From Bubalus kerabau (taxonomy: Eukaryota > Chordata > Mammalia > Artiodactyla > Bovidae), in assembly GCF_029407905.1 (NCBI RefSeq), contig NC_073643.1:31400001-31464000 (forward strand): DNA of 64,000 nucleotides, given 5' to 3'. Positions within the stretch are counted from its first letter, which is position 1, and the number at the start of each line of letters is the position of its first letter. The position numbers and the translations under genes are program-made. This document shows, in pieces, positions 42,561 to 54,727 of this stretch. Below the pieces are notes generated by a model. The model did not search any database and had not been told where the DNA came from. It was given only the letters and a program-made list of their open reading frames with translations.

Positions 42561-43395
42561 AATCTTACTGACGTATTGGTGTCTCCATGACTCATTTCCC
42601 AGAGGCAGGCTGACTATAAACTAAAGAGAATTATCATTATATATTCAAAGTAGCATAGTTATATTTTGTTTCAAAATGCCTTTCCCCAGAGAAGTTCTAA
42701 TTAGATGTTGATGGGATAGAATATTTTCATTTTTTTTTTCTTTTTCTTTCTTTAGTGAGGATGTAGAAAAGCACGTTAGTGCCTGTTAATGAGATGATCA
42801 TGACAAAGGTGCTGTGAAGAAATAGGGGGAAAATGAATCTATGACGATAACATCACTTTGGTTAAGCTTATTTATTATTAAGCATATTTAAAAAGAAAAA
42901 TGGGTAGTAATTGAATTCAATTTATAACACTTTAATTTTAATTAAATGGTAAAGACTGCATATTTTAAAACATGTTGTTTATATTTGGCTAGGAGGGGAA
43001 ATTTCATTGCTTGGAGAGTGAGAAGAAAACTGAACAGAATTCCCCCTCAACCAACAAGGCACTGTCCTGGAAATCTGGTCTGCCTTATTCCGTAGGTTTG
43101 ATTGTTCAGCTACTCTGCTAATTGTTTCAACTGGCAGTTTTCAAAGACATTAACATGAAGAATTCTGCAAAGTGAAATTGAGCATTCGGTTATAAAATCT
43201 GGTGTGAAGTCATTTCGGTGCACTACTGTGAGAATATCAGCGGAGCCTCTAACTTCGTGAGCTGTTAACAAAGCGTAGATTTTAAACACAGAGACATATT
43301 TCTCGACTAAGCACAATGTTACAGGTGATTTTCTGGCTGCTTTCGATTAAGTGCCTATCTTTTAATTATTTTTAAATCGCCAAAAATTTGTAAGC
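42560..43395. other. Unique DNA, possibly conserved noncoding
   Basis: No repeat or gene recognised. The 42980-43330 stretch has balanced composition with repeated TAATTG-like and TTTCAA motifs and no repeat traces, a look common in conserved noncoding elements. This is inference. Confidence 0.35.
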
Positions 43396-43615
43396 CGTTT
43401 GGAGCTTGGATTCTGGACTCAGTCTACTAAGGTTGAAATCCCAACTCTTCCATTCACCAGCTCTGTGACCAGCTTACTTAAACTTCTTGAAGCCTCAGCT
43501 CTGTTTTAAGTCTTTAAAATGGGAGTAAGAATACTTACTTCATGGCTTGAAGTAAGGATTTAATGATGTAATGTGTAAAGTGCTTAGCACAATTCTCAAA
43601 AATCTTTGGTATTTT
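43395..43615 (+). repeat. MIR SINE, sense
   Basis: 'gcttggattctggactcagtc', 'ttgaaatcccaactcttccat', 'gctctgtgaccagcttactta' and 'gtaaagtgcttagcacaatt' give nearly the whole MIR. Confidence 0.9.
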
Positions 43616-44131
43616 TTTGTTGTTAATATTGTACTTACAAATAGAAACCTAACTCAAATTAGTTTTCAAAAATGATAATGATAGCATATATTGGGGACTT
43701 CCTGTGTGCCATTCACTGATATAACCACTTCATCTTCATTGATTTAATTAAAAGGGCTTTAAAAAATTATGTAAGTGAAAAAACATAGATTTGGTCTGGC
43801 AGGTAAGGCTCGAGTCAGGAGCCCAAATGAGGCCCTTAGAAGTCTGTCTCTTTTTACTTTTCAATACTCTTCTCCATGTTGGTGTCAGTCTCAGTGAGAT
43901 TCTCTCCAGGAGAGGGTCAGAGAGCTTCTAGCAGTTCCAGGCTTTTATTCATTCTGCTCCTCTCATCCAGTCATTCCAGTATAAGTCCCAGATAGCTTTT
44001 GATTAGATAGAAGTAGGTCAGTGCTCTTTCTTGGCATAAAACCATGGTCCAGAAGATGAACCTTCTGATTAACCTTACCTGGGTCACTTGCCCAACTCTC
44101 GTTTGGATTGAGGATTGAGTGTAGGGATTGA

Positions 44132-44265
44132 TGGAGAAGGAAATGGCAATCCACTCCAGTATTCTTGCCTGGAGAACCCCGTGGACAGTGGAACCTGGCG
44201 GGCTACAGTCCAGGGGGGTCTCAAAAAGTCAGATGCAACTTAGCAACTGAACAGCAGCAGGAGCA
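44132..44265 (+). mobile_element. Bov-A monomer SINE with 10-bp TSD
   Basis: GGAGAAGGAAATGGCAATCC to 'acttagcaactgaacagcagc'. TSD TAGGGATTGA at 44122-44131 and 44266-44275, exact. Confidence 0.93.
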
Positions 44266-44275
44266 TAGGGATTGA

Positions 44276-45310
44276 AGGCAGCCCAATTTGTAATCTTTCT
44301 ACTTCAGTTTCTGAAAAGCAGTGAGCGCATCAGGAATAGCAAAAAGCAACACTCATTTACAACATCTTTAGCAATATTAGGAGACAGAGAAAACCCCAAA
44401 CCCAGAGAGGCAGCAGAACTGGTATGAAATCAACGCTGACACAACAGGAAGGAAGGGAGATTCTGAAATCTTATAAGCTGCAAACCCACCAAGTGTCCAA
44501 ATACAGAGGAGGGTTGTATCTTGAGTGAGAACTACTGTGAGAAGATCTGAGAACAAAGAGTATGAGTGGGAGCCCAAGAAAGCAAGAAGAACTGACATGC
44601 TCAAATCACATTTCCTCATCTCAGGCACAATTGAGTCATCCAATTATGTACTTCAATACAACCCCCAACACTCCTGAGAGAAATGGCTGGTTCTAGGTCT
44701 GGGGCAGGGAAGATACAGGATGAATTTGAGGTAACTTCTGACTAGAAGGAAAGGAAGTTTTCTAAGATTAATAGACTTGTATCAAAAAGACATAGAAGGT
44801 GGTCAGAAGGGGCTTCCAGTGGCCAAAGTTGGGACAATTTGGGCATCAAAAAGAATAATGATTACAGATATTGATAAAATGTATTTAAGGTATAAAATTC
44901 ATGACTTCATTAAGTCACTCAAGACAAAACCAGAAAAGTGTAGTATGAGATGGCCATTAAACAACTTCTTACTTTTGAATTGATAAATAAAGGTAAATTG
45001 GTTAAATAAAGGAAAAAAAACTAAAGATTTATCCTACCTTTCCAGGAGGTATTGTATGATAAGATAACCAACTATCCCACTTGATGAAGAGGAACTATAC
45101 TTTACAAAAAATACCAGTTAGTACATGTAGAAGGAAAGTTAGTGTATTACATGTAAAGTTAGTATATTACATGAATGATGAAAGTTAAAAAATATAATTT
45201 TATAAAATCTATGAAATTATGGATTTAGGCAAGATTTATGTATTAGGTGAGTGTTTAATGGAGAACAATACATTGCATAGGGCCAAAGTAACACTATAGC
45301 AATTCCTTTC
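44276..45310. other. Unique DNA, no gene seen
   Basis: No recognised repeat, gene or RNA. AT-rich toward 45000-45300, with two 'agttagtatattacat'-like repeats at 45140-45175. Confidence 0.4.
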
Positions 45311-45319
45311 TGATCATCT

Positions 45320-45840
45320 GTTAGTTACCTATTGCTGAGTAATAACCCATTCAAAAAATATGTTGGTAAAAAGAATAATCATTTATTATTCTTTATCACT
45401 CTGTGAGTCAGTTGGTTGGTTCTTCTGTCTAGACGAGCTTTATTCATCTCTGTGTTCAATTGATGGCTTGCTCACCTGGGGCTGCTGGGTCTCAGATGGC
45501 CTTACTCATCTGTCAGGAAGTTGACAGAGATGGCTGAATAACTGAGGTCGCCTTCTCTGTGGTCTCTCAAGATGGCCTTGGATGGCTTTATTCACATTTC
45601 TGTAGCCTCAGCAGGAGTAGCTGGGGGCACTGTCCATGGGGTATCTCATCCTCCAGTCGGCTAGTCCAGGCTTCTTTACATGGCAGTCTCAGGGGCTCAG
45701 CAGCCAAAGATAGGCAACTGCTGAAGCACAGACATTCTCCAAGCCTCTGTTGCATCACATTTACACTAGTGTCTGATTGACCCAAGCCTAGACTTAGGCA
45801 ATGAAGAAATAAACTCAATCTCTAGGTAGCAAGTCTGGTA
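45320..45840 (-). mobile_element. Old MaLR-like LTR, antisense, family uncertain
   Basis: 'ttacctattgctgagtaataa', 'aatcatttattattctttatc', 'tgagtcagttggttggttct' and 'aagatggccttggatggc' match the antisense layout of an abundant old mammalian LTR. 45880-46040 next to it ('gagcacttgaaatggggctgg', 'cccacactggacagtgcag') looks like a MER-type DNA transposon piece. Confidence 0.5.
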
Positions 45841-46039
45841 GAACTTTCTGTGATGAAGGAAGCATTCCATGTATGCCTTGTCCAAATGACAGCCGCCAGC
45901 CGCATGGGGCTTTAGAGCACTTGAAATGGGGCTGGTGCAAGTGAGGAACTTTATTTTCAGTTTTAATTAACTTAAGCTGAAACGTAAATGACTACATATG
46001 GCTGGCAGCTCCCACACTGGACAGTGCAGTTCTAGATAC

Positions 46040-46457
46040 AGGATCTCCTCTGGTGATTTCTAGTCAAAAATATGAATCCACCAGTACTTTAGAGCTAACT
46101 TTCAGTCTGTACAAGATAAGAGGGGTATAGAAATCAGCTTCATGGTACAGTAAGGAACAAATAGACAAATCTAGTAGGTGAGATTTTGCACGGGAAAACT
46201 GACCCCATGTCTTCAATAAGCCAATGTCATAAAAAGGGGATCCTGACAGACTGCAGAAAAATAAGAGCTGCTATAACAGCCAGAGAGCTTTATTCACAGG
46301 ATTCCTGGATAGGACTAAAATACTTGTAAGATCTTCAGTGACAAAGAAAACGTACAGAAGCAGAAAGGTTAAGATCGTTGACGCAAGGCGGTTAAGTGTT
46401 ACAACAGTATGTAGAGTATAATTTCAAATTGGAAAAGAAAAATATGCATATGTGTGT
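46040..46457. other. Unique DNA, no gene seen
   Basis: No feature recognised up to the BovB target site. Confidence 0.4.
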
Positions 46458-46470
46458 ATATATAGATACA

Positions 46471-48705
46471 CATGGACATCACCGGACGGTCAATAACAAA
46501 ATCAGATTATGTTTTTTTGCAGCCAAAGATGGCGAAGCTCTATATGGCCAGCAAAAACAAGACCTGGAGCTGACTGGAACTCAGATCATGAGCTCCTTAT
46601 GGCAAAATTCAAGCTTAAATTGAGGAAAGTGGGAAAAACCACTAGGCCATTCAGGTATGACCTAAATCAAATCCCTTATGATTATACAGTGAAGGCAACA
46701 AATAGACTCAAGGGATTAGACCTGGTAGACAGAGTACCTGAAGAACTATGGATGGAGATTTGTAACCTTGTACAGAAGGCAGTGAACAAAGCCATCCCAA
46801 AGAAAAAGAAATGCAAGAAGGCAGAATGTTTGTCTAAGGAGGCCTTACAAATAGCTGAGGAAAGAAGAGAAGAGAAAGGTAAGGGAGAAAGGAAAAGATA
46901 TACTCAGCTGAATGCAGAGTTCCAGAGAACAGAAAGGAGAGATAAGGCCTTCTTAAATGAACAATGCAAAGAAATAGAGGAAAACAATAAAATGGGAAAG
47001 ACTAGAGATCGCTTCAAAGAAATTGAAAATATCAAGGGAAATTTCATGCAAGGATGGGCACAATAAGGGACAAAAACAGTAAGAACCTAATAGAAACAGA
47101 GGAGATTAAGAAGAGGTGGCAAGAATACACAGAGGAGCTATACAAAAAAGGTCTTAAGGACCCAAATAACCTTGATGGTGTGGTCACTCACCTAGAGCCA
47201 GACATCCTGGAGTGTGAAATCAAGTGGGCCTTAGAAACCATTACTATAAACAAAGCTAGGGAAGGTAATAGAATTCCAGCTGAGCTATTTAAAATCCTAA
47301 GGGATGATGCTATTAAAGTACTGCACTCCATATGTTAGCAAATTTAGAAAGCTCAGCAGTGGCCACAGGACTGGAAAAAGTCAGTTTTCATTCCAATCCC
47401 AAAGAAAGGCAATGCCATAGAATGTTCAAACTATAGTACAATTGTGCCCATGTCACATGCTAGCAAGGTTATGCTCAGAATCCTTTAAGTTAGACTTCAG
47501 CACTACATGAACTGAAAACTTTCAGATGTACAAGCTGGGTTTAGAAACATCAGAGAAACAAGAGATGAAATTGTCAACACTCATTGGATCATGGAGAAAG
47601 CAAGGAAATTCCAGGAAAACATCTCCCTCTGCTCCATTGACTATGCTGAAGCCTTTGACTGTGTGAATCACAACAAACTGTGGAGAATTCTTAAGGAAAT
47701 GGGAATACCAGACCACCTTCCTTGTCTCCTGAGAAACCTGTATGCAGATGAAGAAGCAAAAATTAGAACCAGACATGGAACAACTGACTGGATCAAAATT
47801 GGGAAAGGAGTATGTCAAGGCTGTATATTGTAACTCTGCTTATTTAACTTTTGTTCAGAGTATATCATATGAAATTCTGGGCTGGATGAATCAAGATTGC
47901 CAGGAGAAATATCAGTGATCTTATATATGCAGATGATGCCACTCTAATGACAGAAAGTGAAGAGGAACTAAAGAGCCTCTTGATGAGGGTGAAAGAGGAG
48001 AGTTAAAAAGTTGGCTTGAAACTCAGCATTCAAAAAACTAAGATCATGGAATCCAGTCCCATCACTTCATGGCAAATAGAAGGAGAAAGAGTAGAAGCAG
48101 TGACAGATTTTATTTTCTTGGGCTCCAAAATTACTGTAGATGGGGACTCCAGCCATGAAATTAAGAGGTGCTTGCTCCTTGAGAGAAAAGCTATGACAAA
48201 CCTAGACAGTGTGTTTAAAAGCAGAGACATCTCTTTGCTGACAAAGGTGCATCTAGTCAAAGCTATGGTCTTTCTAGTAGTCATGTACAAATGTGAGAGT
48301 TAGACCATAAAGGAGGCTGAGCACCAAAGAACTGATGATTTTGAACTGCGGTGCTGGAGAAGACTCTTGAGAGTCCCTTGGATGGTGAGGAGATCAAACC
48401 AGTCAACCCTAAAGGAAACCAACCCTGAATAGTCATTGTAAGGACTGATGCTGAAGTTGAAGCTCCAGTACTTTGGCCACCTGATTCAAAGAGCTGACTC
48501 ATTGGAAAGGACTCTGATGCTGGGAAAGATTGAAGGCAAAAGAAGGGGATGGCAGAGGATAAGGTGGTTAGATAGCATCACTGTCTCAGTGAATATGAAT
48601 TTGAGCAATCTCTGGGAGGTAGTAGAGGACAGAGGAGTCTGCTGTGCTGCAGTCCATGAGGTCACAAAGAGCTGGACATGGCTTAGTGACTGAGCAAGAA
48701 CAACG
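46471..48705 (+). mobile_element. BovB, 5'-truncated, sense, 13-bp TSD
   Basis: TSD ATATATAGATACA at 46458-46470 and 48706-48718, exact, defines a 2235-bp insertion. It starts CATGGACATCACCGGACGG and ends 'gagcaagaacaacg' ((AAC)-type tail). The endonuclease domain is absent. Coding pieces show many stops and shifts, so it is older than the copies at 31520-33612, although the TSD survived unchanged. Confidence 0.96.
46509..48693 (+). pseudogene. BovB RT-like ORF, decayed
   Basis: Pieces in order: the region before RT (46509-47066, KTRPGADWNSDHELL), the start of RT (47054-47338, ETEEIKKRWQEYTEELYKKG), the palm with DYAEAFDCVNHNKLW (47591-47833) and GVCQGCIL. After stops comes YADD at 47926-47937, SEEELKSLL, then 48016-48303 with SSPITSWQIEGE and a C-terminal piece at 48448-48693. 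TAG, TAA and shifts separate them. The catalytic Asp residues are still encoded. Confidence 0.9.
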
Positions 48706-48940
48706 ATATATAGATACAATAAACATGCAAACATACAAAGACCCAGAAGCATATGCACTAACATGTAAGACATGGTGATTCTGGGTGATAGGAAGGTGGA
48801 ATTTTGTTTGCTTGATTGTGTTTTGTAATTTTTTTATAATGTTAAGGTGCTACCTCTAAAATAATAAGAGGGTTATTAAAAATAGAAGATAAGTTCACTA
48901 CTAAACTGGAGATGCCAAAGATAAGCAGCCATTGTATTCT

Positions 48941-48981
48941 CTGTGTGTGTGTGTATGTGTGTGTGTGTGTGTGTGTGTATG
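48941..48981. repeat. (TG)n microsatellite
   Basis: About 20 TG units with two TA interruptions. Confidence 0.95.
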
Positions 48982-48984
48982 TAT

Positions 48985-51900
48985 TTTCAGGAAATGCTTT
49001 GTCAAGATAGCATTGCAAATACTTCCTGCAGACAAGGGAATCCTATTGGGTTCCACAGCTGCTGAAAGGGCTTAGCTTATCTGTAGGACCTGGTAAATGG
49101 ATCACTTCCTCCTGATGCCACAGCAGCTTCAACTGTCAAGTTGGATTAGACAATCAGCATATACCATTGAGTGACATGTTCTAGAGTGTTCTACTATGAA
49201 TCATTCATGTAGGCTTCTAGTTACGGTGCTTGGTTTTCCTTGAAAATAATGGCCCCAGGGACTGAATGTCGTGTAACAGAGAATGTGAATAAATTGGTCC
49301 CAGCCCCGCCAGGTGTCAAACAAATAGGAATATATTGCAGGAAAAGTGCTCAATCTATAATTAATGACAGCATTTTAAAGTTTTATCAGAAATTGATAAT
49401 ACACTGCTCGCTTTTATTTTGGCTTTCCCTTTAGTGATGTATACATATTTTTGAAGTAGTTCTACTATAAAATATACATTAAACTCTTCTTAGAAACATA
49501 ATTCAGTACAAAAATACTATATTTATAACTGTCCCATTGTAACCCTTTTTGCAATGATTCATTCTCTGTGTTTAGTGTAGAAATTTTAAGAACATACTGT
49601 CTCAGAAGGCATAATCAAGACTATCAAGTAAAAAGAGAATTTATAACTGCCAATTTTTTTACAGCTTTTTACATAATTGCCAAATTGCCACTGTCATAAT
49701 AAAAATTTAGATTGACACTAGTCTGTTTTGAAATTACATGGCTATCCTTTAAAATAAACATATATTTACATTTCTGAGTTCCAAGCCCATTTGGATAGCT
49801 AAATCTTTCTACCTGTCAACTGAATAACTGAATAGCAAGGCCAGAGCTTTTATTATCCCTCAAATCTACAGCTGAACATTTGTGATGGAACAAATGGATA
49901 TATTTCTCTTGGGACCCATGATAGAGAAAGGGGAATTTTTAAACTCCTATAGTTCAGCCAACACTACTTATTCAGTGTTAAGTTCTAACAAATAAGATTA
50001 AGTAAAATAAAATTCTCGTCCCATTTTTATGCTTTATGACTTTATTGAAACTGTTTATTCTGAGACACAATAGGCTGTCACACCTGTCCCCTAAATTTCC
50101 AAAGCATTAAGTCACCACCATACCGCCTAACTTCTATTAGCGCTGCTTGCATTTCTTCTTAAATTTGGGAGTAAACACAAGCTTTAACAAGATCACAGAA
50201 TCATCTTGTTTTCTATAGGCTCCTACTGCCAGCATTGTTATCAAGTCCCTGAAAATATTACTGTTTCATTAGATCTAGTTTGCAAATATTGCACAATGTG
50301 ATGTTTTGATGATGGATAAAGAATGATAATGATTTTGTAACATTTTACCCTTTACGTTTACACAGAGCCCTCTCAGATTGTTTGTTGGGGGATCCATCTG
50401 CAATATTTCTTGAGCACAGTTGTTTACAAAATATTTTATCGAATTGAAGAGGGTGGAAGCCATCAGGGGATGAGAAATCAAAACCTTCAGAGCTAGAAAG
50501 TGTGATTTGCATAATATTCATTCTTTCATATGTTTTGAACACTGGTAGTGTGCTAAGCATCATGCTGGGTGTTAAGGATACATGGGTGAGCAGTGCAGGC
50601 ACTCTTAAAACTTACAGCCTGCTGGGAGAAGCAGAAATTTAAAATGTAATAATCAGTTAATGCAATTAATCAATAAATTAACTGCAATCACATGAAATGG
50701 TAGGAAGGAGAAAAACAGGCTATACAAGTATGTAACAAGGCATTTGAACTGTCAGAGCACAGGGAGTGGAGGCTGGGTACAGGAGAATCAGTTAGAAAGG
50801 CTTAATTAAACGCCCCTCCAACTCAGGGAGGCTTAAGTGAAGAACCGAGAGAAATGTTGCAGACTAAGTAGGGGAATAGCGTGTGCAAAACTCCTGAGTT
50901 GGAAGGAACTTGACAAGTTCAAGAACTCACAGGAGGCAAATATGGCTGACTGGTAGAAAGTACAGGGAGAATGGTATAGTATAACCGGAAAGGGCCAGGC
51001 TCCAGCCAGATGGTGCAGATCCCACAAAAGGCATCAAGTAGATTTGATTATCTGGGGTTAAAGTTGGGCAAAAAGGAAAGATTAGGTCAGATCTTTTGGC
51101 TCTAATATAATATGCAGTGTTGTACCACTTGAGCAAGAGAAAAAAATAACATTCTGTCACTGGTGTTTGAACCGTAGTGCATAGCCAAGATGGCACCAGG
51201 TTGGGACTGGAGACAGGGCTCCCAGCAAAGAGGATTCACAGAACTCTGCCCAAGGTGCTTATGAGTTTGGATGCGGGAGGAAAAGCGGAAATGTGAAGCT
51301 GAGTCAGTATAGAGAGGTAAGACCCCATCAGCTTTGATAAGAGAATGGATGAGAAGAGTGACGGAGAAAAAGGAGCTGAAAAAAGGCTCATGCTGATGGC
51401 ATTGATTAACCAGTATATGATGGGAGATGTGGATAAATATCCAGCTTTGGGGGTGTGCTCTAGACTGCTCCCCAAAGGTCCCCAGTGGGATGAGTTCCAG
51501 TCGCCTGCTTTTACATACCTTTTATCAACTCCCTTCCCTTCTCCATCTCGCCTACTGTTTTCCCCACTTCCTGAAACCATCTCCTCAATGAACTTCTTGA
51601 CCCCAGGAGCGCAGGGGAGAGGTGAAACACACACACACTCTGAGTTTTAAAGCTTCAGCAATGTCAAAATTTGGCATATAACTTTGGGTACAGTTTGCAT
51701 GCAGGTGATAATTGAATTTCACAGGAAGCTGAGTTTCTTAAAAAGAAAAAGGAGGCTTAGATGCTCTTAGAGATTGTGGAAAGATAAACTCAATGGGTGG
51801 AAAGGGTGTTGCTATGAGTAAGAGTGACAAAGTTTGGGTTGGTAGTCTTTAACATACAAAATTTTCAGAGTATCTGCTCTGAAATTTGGAAGGGAATTTA

Positions 51901-52850
51901 CACCTTTGAGAAAATCGTATACAAGCAGCACAAGTGATTTATGAAAAACTTCTGGGTTTGTGTTATTTTTTGGTCATTAATTTGTATAGTAATATGTTAT
52001 TTCAGTAAGAGGTCACACAATTTACTTCATGTAATAGGTTAAAAAAAAACCTGTAATACATATTTTATAAGATTCTTTTGAGGATATGTCTAGATGGATT
52101 TAATTTATTTTCAAAGGTTTGTTTTGTAGAAATTAGCCATTAGAAAAATGCTACATGTATTATCGCCTTATACTTGCTAGCCCATTGCCCATCTAAATAT
52201 TTCACAACTATTTTCATCACTTTAATAACTTACCAAATATTAGTTTAGGAAATATGTTATTAGTCTTATAGTCTAGATTTGGAATTGACATAGAGAAGAA
52301 ATGTGACTCACCTTGTTACTAGTTACTGTTTACTTCTACAATTAATGATGAATCTGAGATTATGACCCAGAGCACTTGACTTCCTGTGTTTCTCTGAATT
52401 TGATTAGAAATTGATGCAATTTAATAGCTTTGTTTTGTGGTTAGATATTTGATGACAGTTTATGAAGGAAATGCTCCTGAAGCAATCATTTGGTAATAAG
52501 AGGGAGTGTTTTGCTCTTTTCCCTGTAAGTTATTTCTGTAAAATAGTTAAGTGTGTTTATGATACAGATTTGTCTTTTCCTATTGTTCATGTGGCCCAGC
52601 AATAGGGAAAGATCTCATAAGATGGAGGACTTATCCCTCAAAACCAGCAGGATCAGGGAGCTCAGCTGGGGACCCTGTTCTGAAGAAACTTTGGTCGAAT
52701 AGAGTTCATTCCTCTTATTTTTAAAGATCTTATAAGGCCTAAATTATTAAATCTAAAAGCAGAATATATTCAAATTTTTTTCTTTTTCTTCTTAAGCAGT
52801 TATTTCTCTTTCCTACTTAAAGATGCTCATTAAAATTGGTATTCAGAGAC
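48985..52850. other. Long stretch poor in young repeats, no gene
   Basis: 3.9 kb without BovB, Bov-A or L1 insertion that I can see. 50520-51090 resembles an old dispersed repeat ('gtgctaagcatcatgctggg', 'gcgtgtgcaaaactcctgag'). 49210-49440 is AT-rich with TAATTA and polyA-like motifs. No frame over 135 codons and no domain. Possible regulatory DNA, by inference from the lack of insertions only. Confidence 0.4.
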
Positions 52851-52854
52851 TGTG

Positions 52855-53240
52855 TTCCTTTGCTTGGGCTGCTGTTATAGAACCCAAGTTTGTGTGCTCA
52901 GTGCAAAGTAAGGCCAAACAAAATGAAGCATCAGAGTTCAGAGCAGAGGAAGGTTTATTGCAAGGGCTGAGCAAGGAGAATGGGCAGGTCATGCTCAAAA
53001 GACCAGACTCCCCAATGACTTTCAGGGAACAGTTTTTAAAGGCAATATTGGGTTAAGGGCTGCAGGATGCATGGCTCCCTTTGTAATTGGTTGGTGGGGA
53101 GGTAACAGAATGATATTTCAGGATCTCAAACATCAGCCTTCTGGTTCCAGCCAGGCTGGGGTCTGTGTCTTTGTTCTCAGCCTGAAGTTACCATACTCCA
53201 CCTAGGTGGGGACCTTAGTTCCTATGGAACAAATCAAAGA
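52855..53240 (-). mobile_element. ERV1-like solo LTR piece, antisense
   Basis: On minus, AATAAA (plus 52953-52958 TTTATT) is followed by a U5-like block with 'ttttgtttggccttac'. The same blocks recur at 54728-55090. No gag, pol or env frame is near. Boundaries approximate; family not named. Confidence 0.55.
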
Positions 53241-53250
53241 TATTCATCAT

Positions 53251-53759
53251 TTGTTGTTGTTCAGTTGCTCAGTCATGTCTGACTTTTTGCAGCCTCAAGG
53301 ACTGCAGCACATCAGGCTTCCTTGTCCTTCACCATCTCCCAGAGCTTGCTCAAACTCATGTCCATTGAGTCGGTGATGCCATCCAATCATCTTGTCCTCT
53401 TTTGCCCCCTTCTCTTCGCACCTTCAGTCTTTTTCAGCATCAGGGTCTTTTCCAATAAGTCACCTCTTTGCATCAGGTGGCCAAAGTACTGGAACTTCAG
53501 CTTCCGCATCAGTCCTTCCAATGAATATTCAGGACTGATTTCCTTTAGGATTGACTGGTTTGATCTCTTTGCAGTCCAAGGGACGCTCAAGAGTCTTCTC
53601 CAACACCACAGTTCAAAAGCATCAATTCTTCGGCACTCAGCCTTCTTTACGGTCCAACTCTCCCATGCATACATGACTATTGGAAAAACCACAGCTTTGA
53701 CTATATAGACCTTTGTTGGCAAAGTAATGTCTCTGCTTTTTAATACACTGTCTAGGTTT
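53251..53759 (-). mobile_element. BovB 3' fragment, antisense, (AAC)n tail
   Basis: Starts TTGTTGTTGTTCAGTTGCTC; ends at 'acactgtctaggttt'. TTCATCAT flanks it (53243-53250, 53760-53767). A 126-codon frame on minus keeps YAWESWTVKKAE, RRIDAFELWCWRRLL and NQSILKEISPEYSLEG of the BovB C-terminal region. Confidence 0.92.
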
Positions 53760-53870
53760 TTCATCATATTGTTATGTATATCCCTTGAGGAATTAGGGCT
53801 TTGCCTTAATCACTGCATTATTGCTTCTTTATTGCTTTTCCTTCCTTTCTGCAATCCCTTTCTCCCTTAA

Positions 53871-54087
53871 TTGTTGTTGTTGTTTAGTCACTAAGTCATG
53901 TCAGACTGTTTTGCAACCCCATGGACTGTAGCCTGCCAGGCTTCTCTGTCAATAGAATTTCCCAGGCAAGAATACTGGAGTGAGTTACCATGCCTTTCTT
54001 CAGGGGATCTTCCTGACCCAGGGATCGAACCCACATGTCCTGCATTGGAAGGCGAATTCTTTACCACTGGGCCACCAGGGAAGCCCC
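53871..54087 (-). mobile_element. Bov-tA SINE, antisense
   Basis: Full length: tail GTTGTTGTTGTTTAGTCACT at the left, tRNA-like head 'ccactgggccaccaggg' + AAGCCCC at the right. B-box equivalent GGGATCGAACCC. Confidence 0.95.
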
Positions 54088-54094
54088 TTCCCAA

Positions 54095-54345
54095 ACTAGT
54101 AACTGTCATGGTCCTTGAGAAGGTTGGAAAAGAATTTCCAGACACGAGGCAGAGTGAGAGGAGAATGAAGTTTATTAGAGTGGGAGACACTGTTAGAACA
54201 CTGAGCTGGCTCAAGGAAGAGCCAAACACTTTCTTAGGCTAGTAGCCAATTTTTATAGCCTCAAGACAAAGAAAGTTCCTACTGAAATGGTGGCATTAGA
54301 TGATTGGTTCAGATGCTATAGGGTGAGTAATAGTGGGGTATCTCA
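54095..54345 (-). mobile_element. Solo LTR piece, second family, antisense
   Basis: On minus, AATAAA (plus 54171-54176) is followed by CTCACTCTGCCTCGTGTCTGG and 'aattcttttccaacc', a U5-like pattern common in ruminant ERV LTRs. It differs from the neighbours at 52855 and 54728. Left limit abuts the Bov-tA. Confidence 0.55.
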
Positions 54346-54624
54346 CCTAATATGGGGTCAGAGATTTAGATCTGGAATCTGGAATCTGACTGATTTAGAT
54401 CTGGAATCTTGTGGCAACAGTTGCTATGGGGCTTGGTCAACTCCAGAGATTTTTGTCCTGTGACCTTGGTACGAGGCTCCAAACCTGTGGCATTGGTATA
54501 GGGTGCCACAGTGCTGCTTTATCTGCCCTTGGAAACTCAAGGCAGGGATAGGAAGCTTAAACCTTTTCCTGCAAACGAGAAATGAGAGACACAGAGAGGC
54601 TTTTGTACCACAGGGTCCTGCTTG

Positions 54625-54725
54625 GTTTTACTGTGTAACAAAGTATCACAGACTAGGTGGCTTCGACAACATAAATTTATTTTCCACAGTTCAGGAAGCA
54701 GGAAGTTCAGGATCAAAGTGAGAGT
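54625..54725 (-). mobile_element. MLT1-type LTR, antisense, first half
   Basis: 'taacaaagtatcacagactag', 'aacataaatttattttccacag' and 'caggaagttcaggatcaaag' match antisense MLT1. The rest appears at 55950-56110, after about 1.2 kb of later insertions. Confidence 0.7.
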
Positions 54726-54727
54726 GT

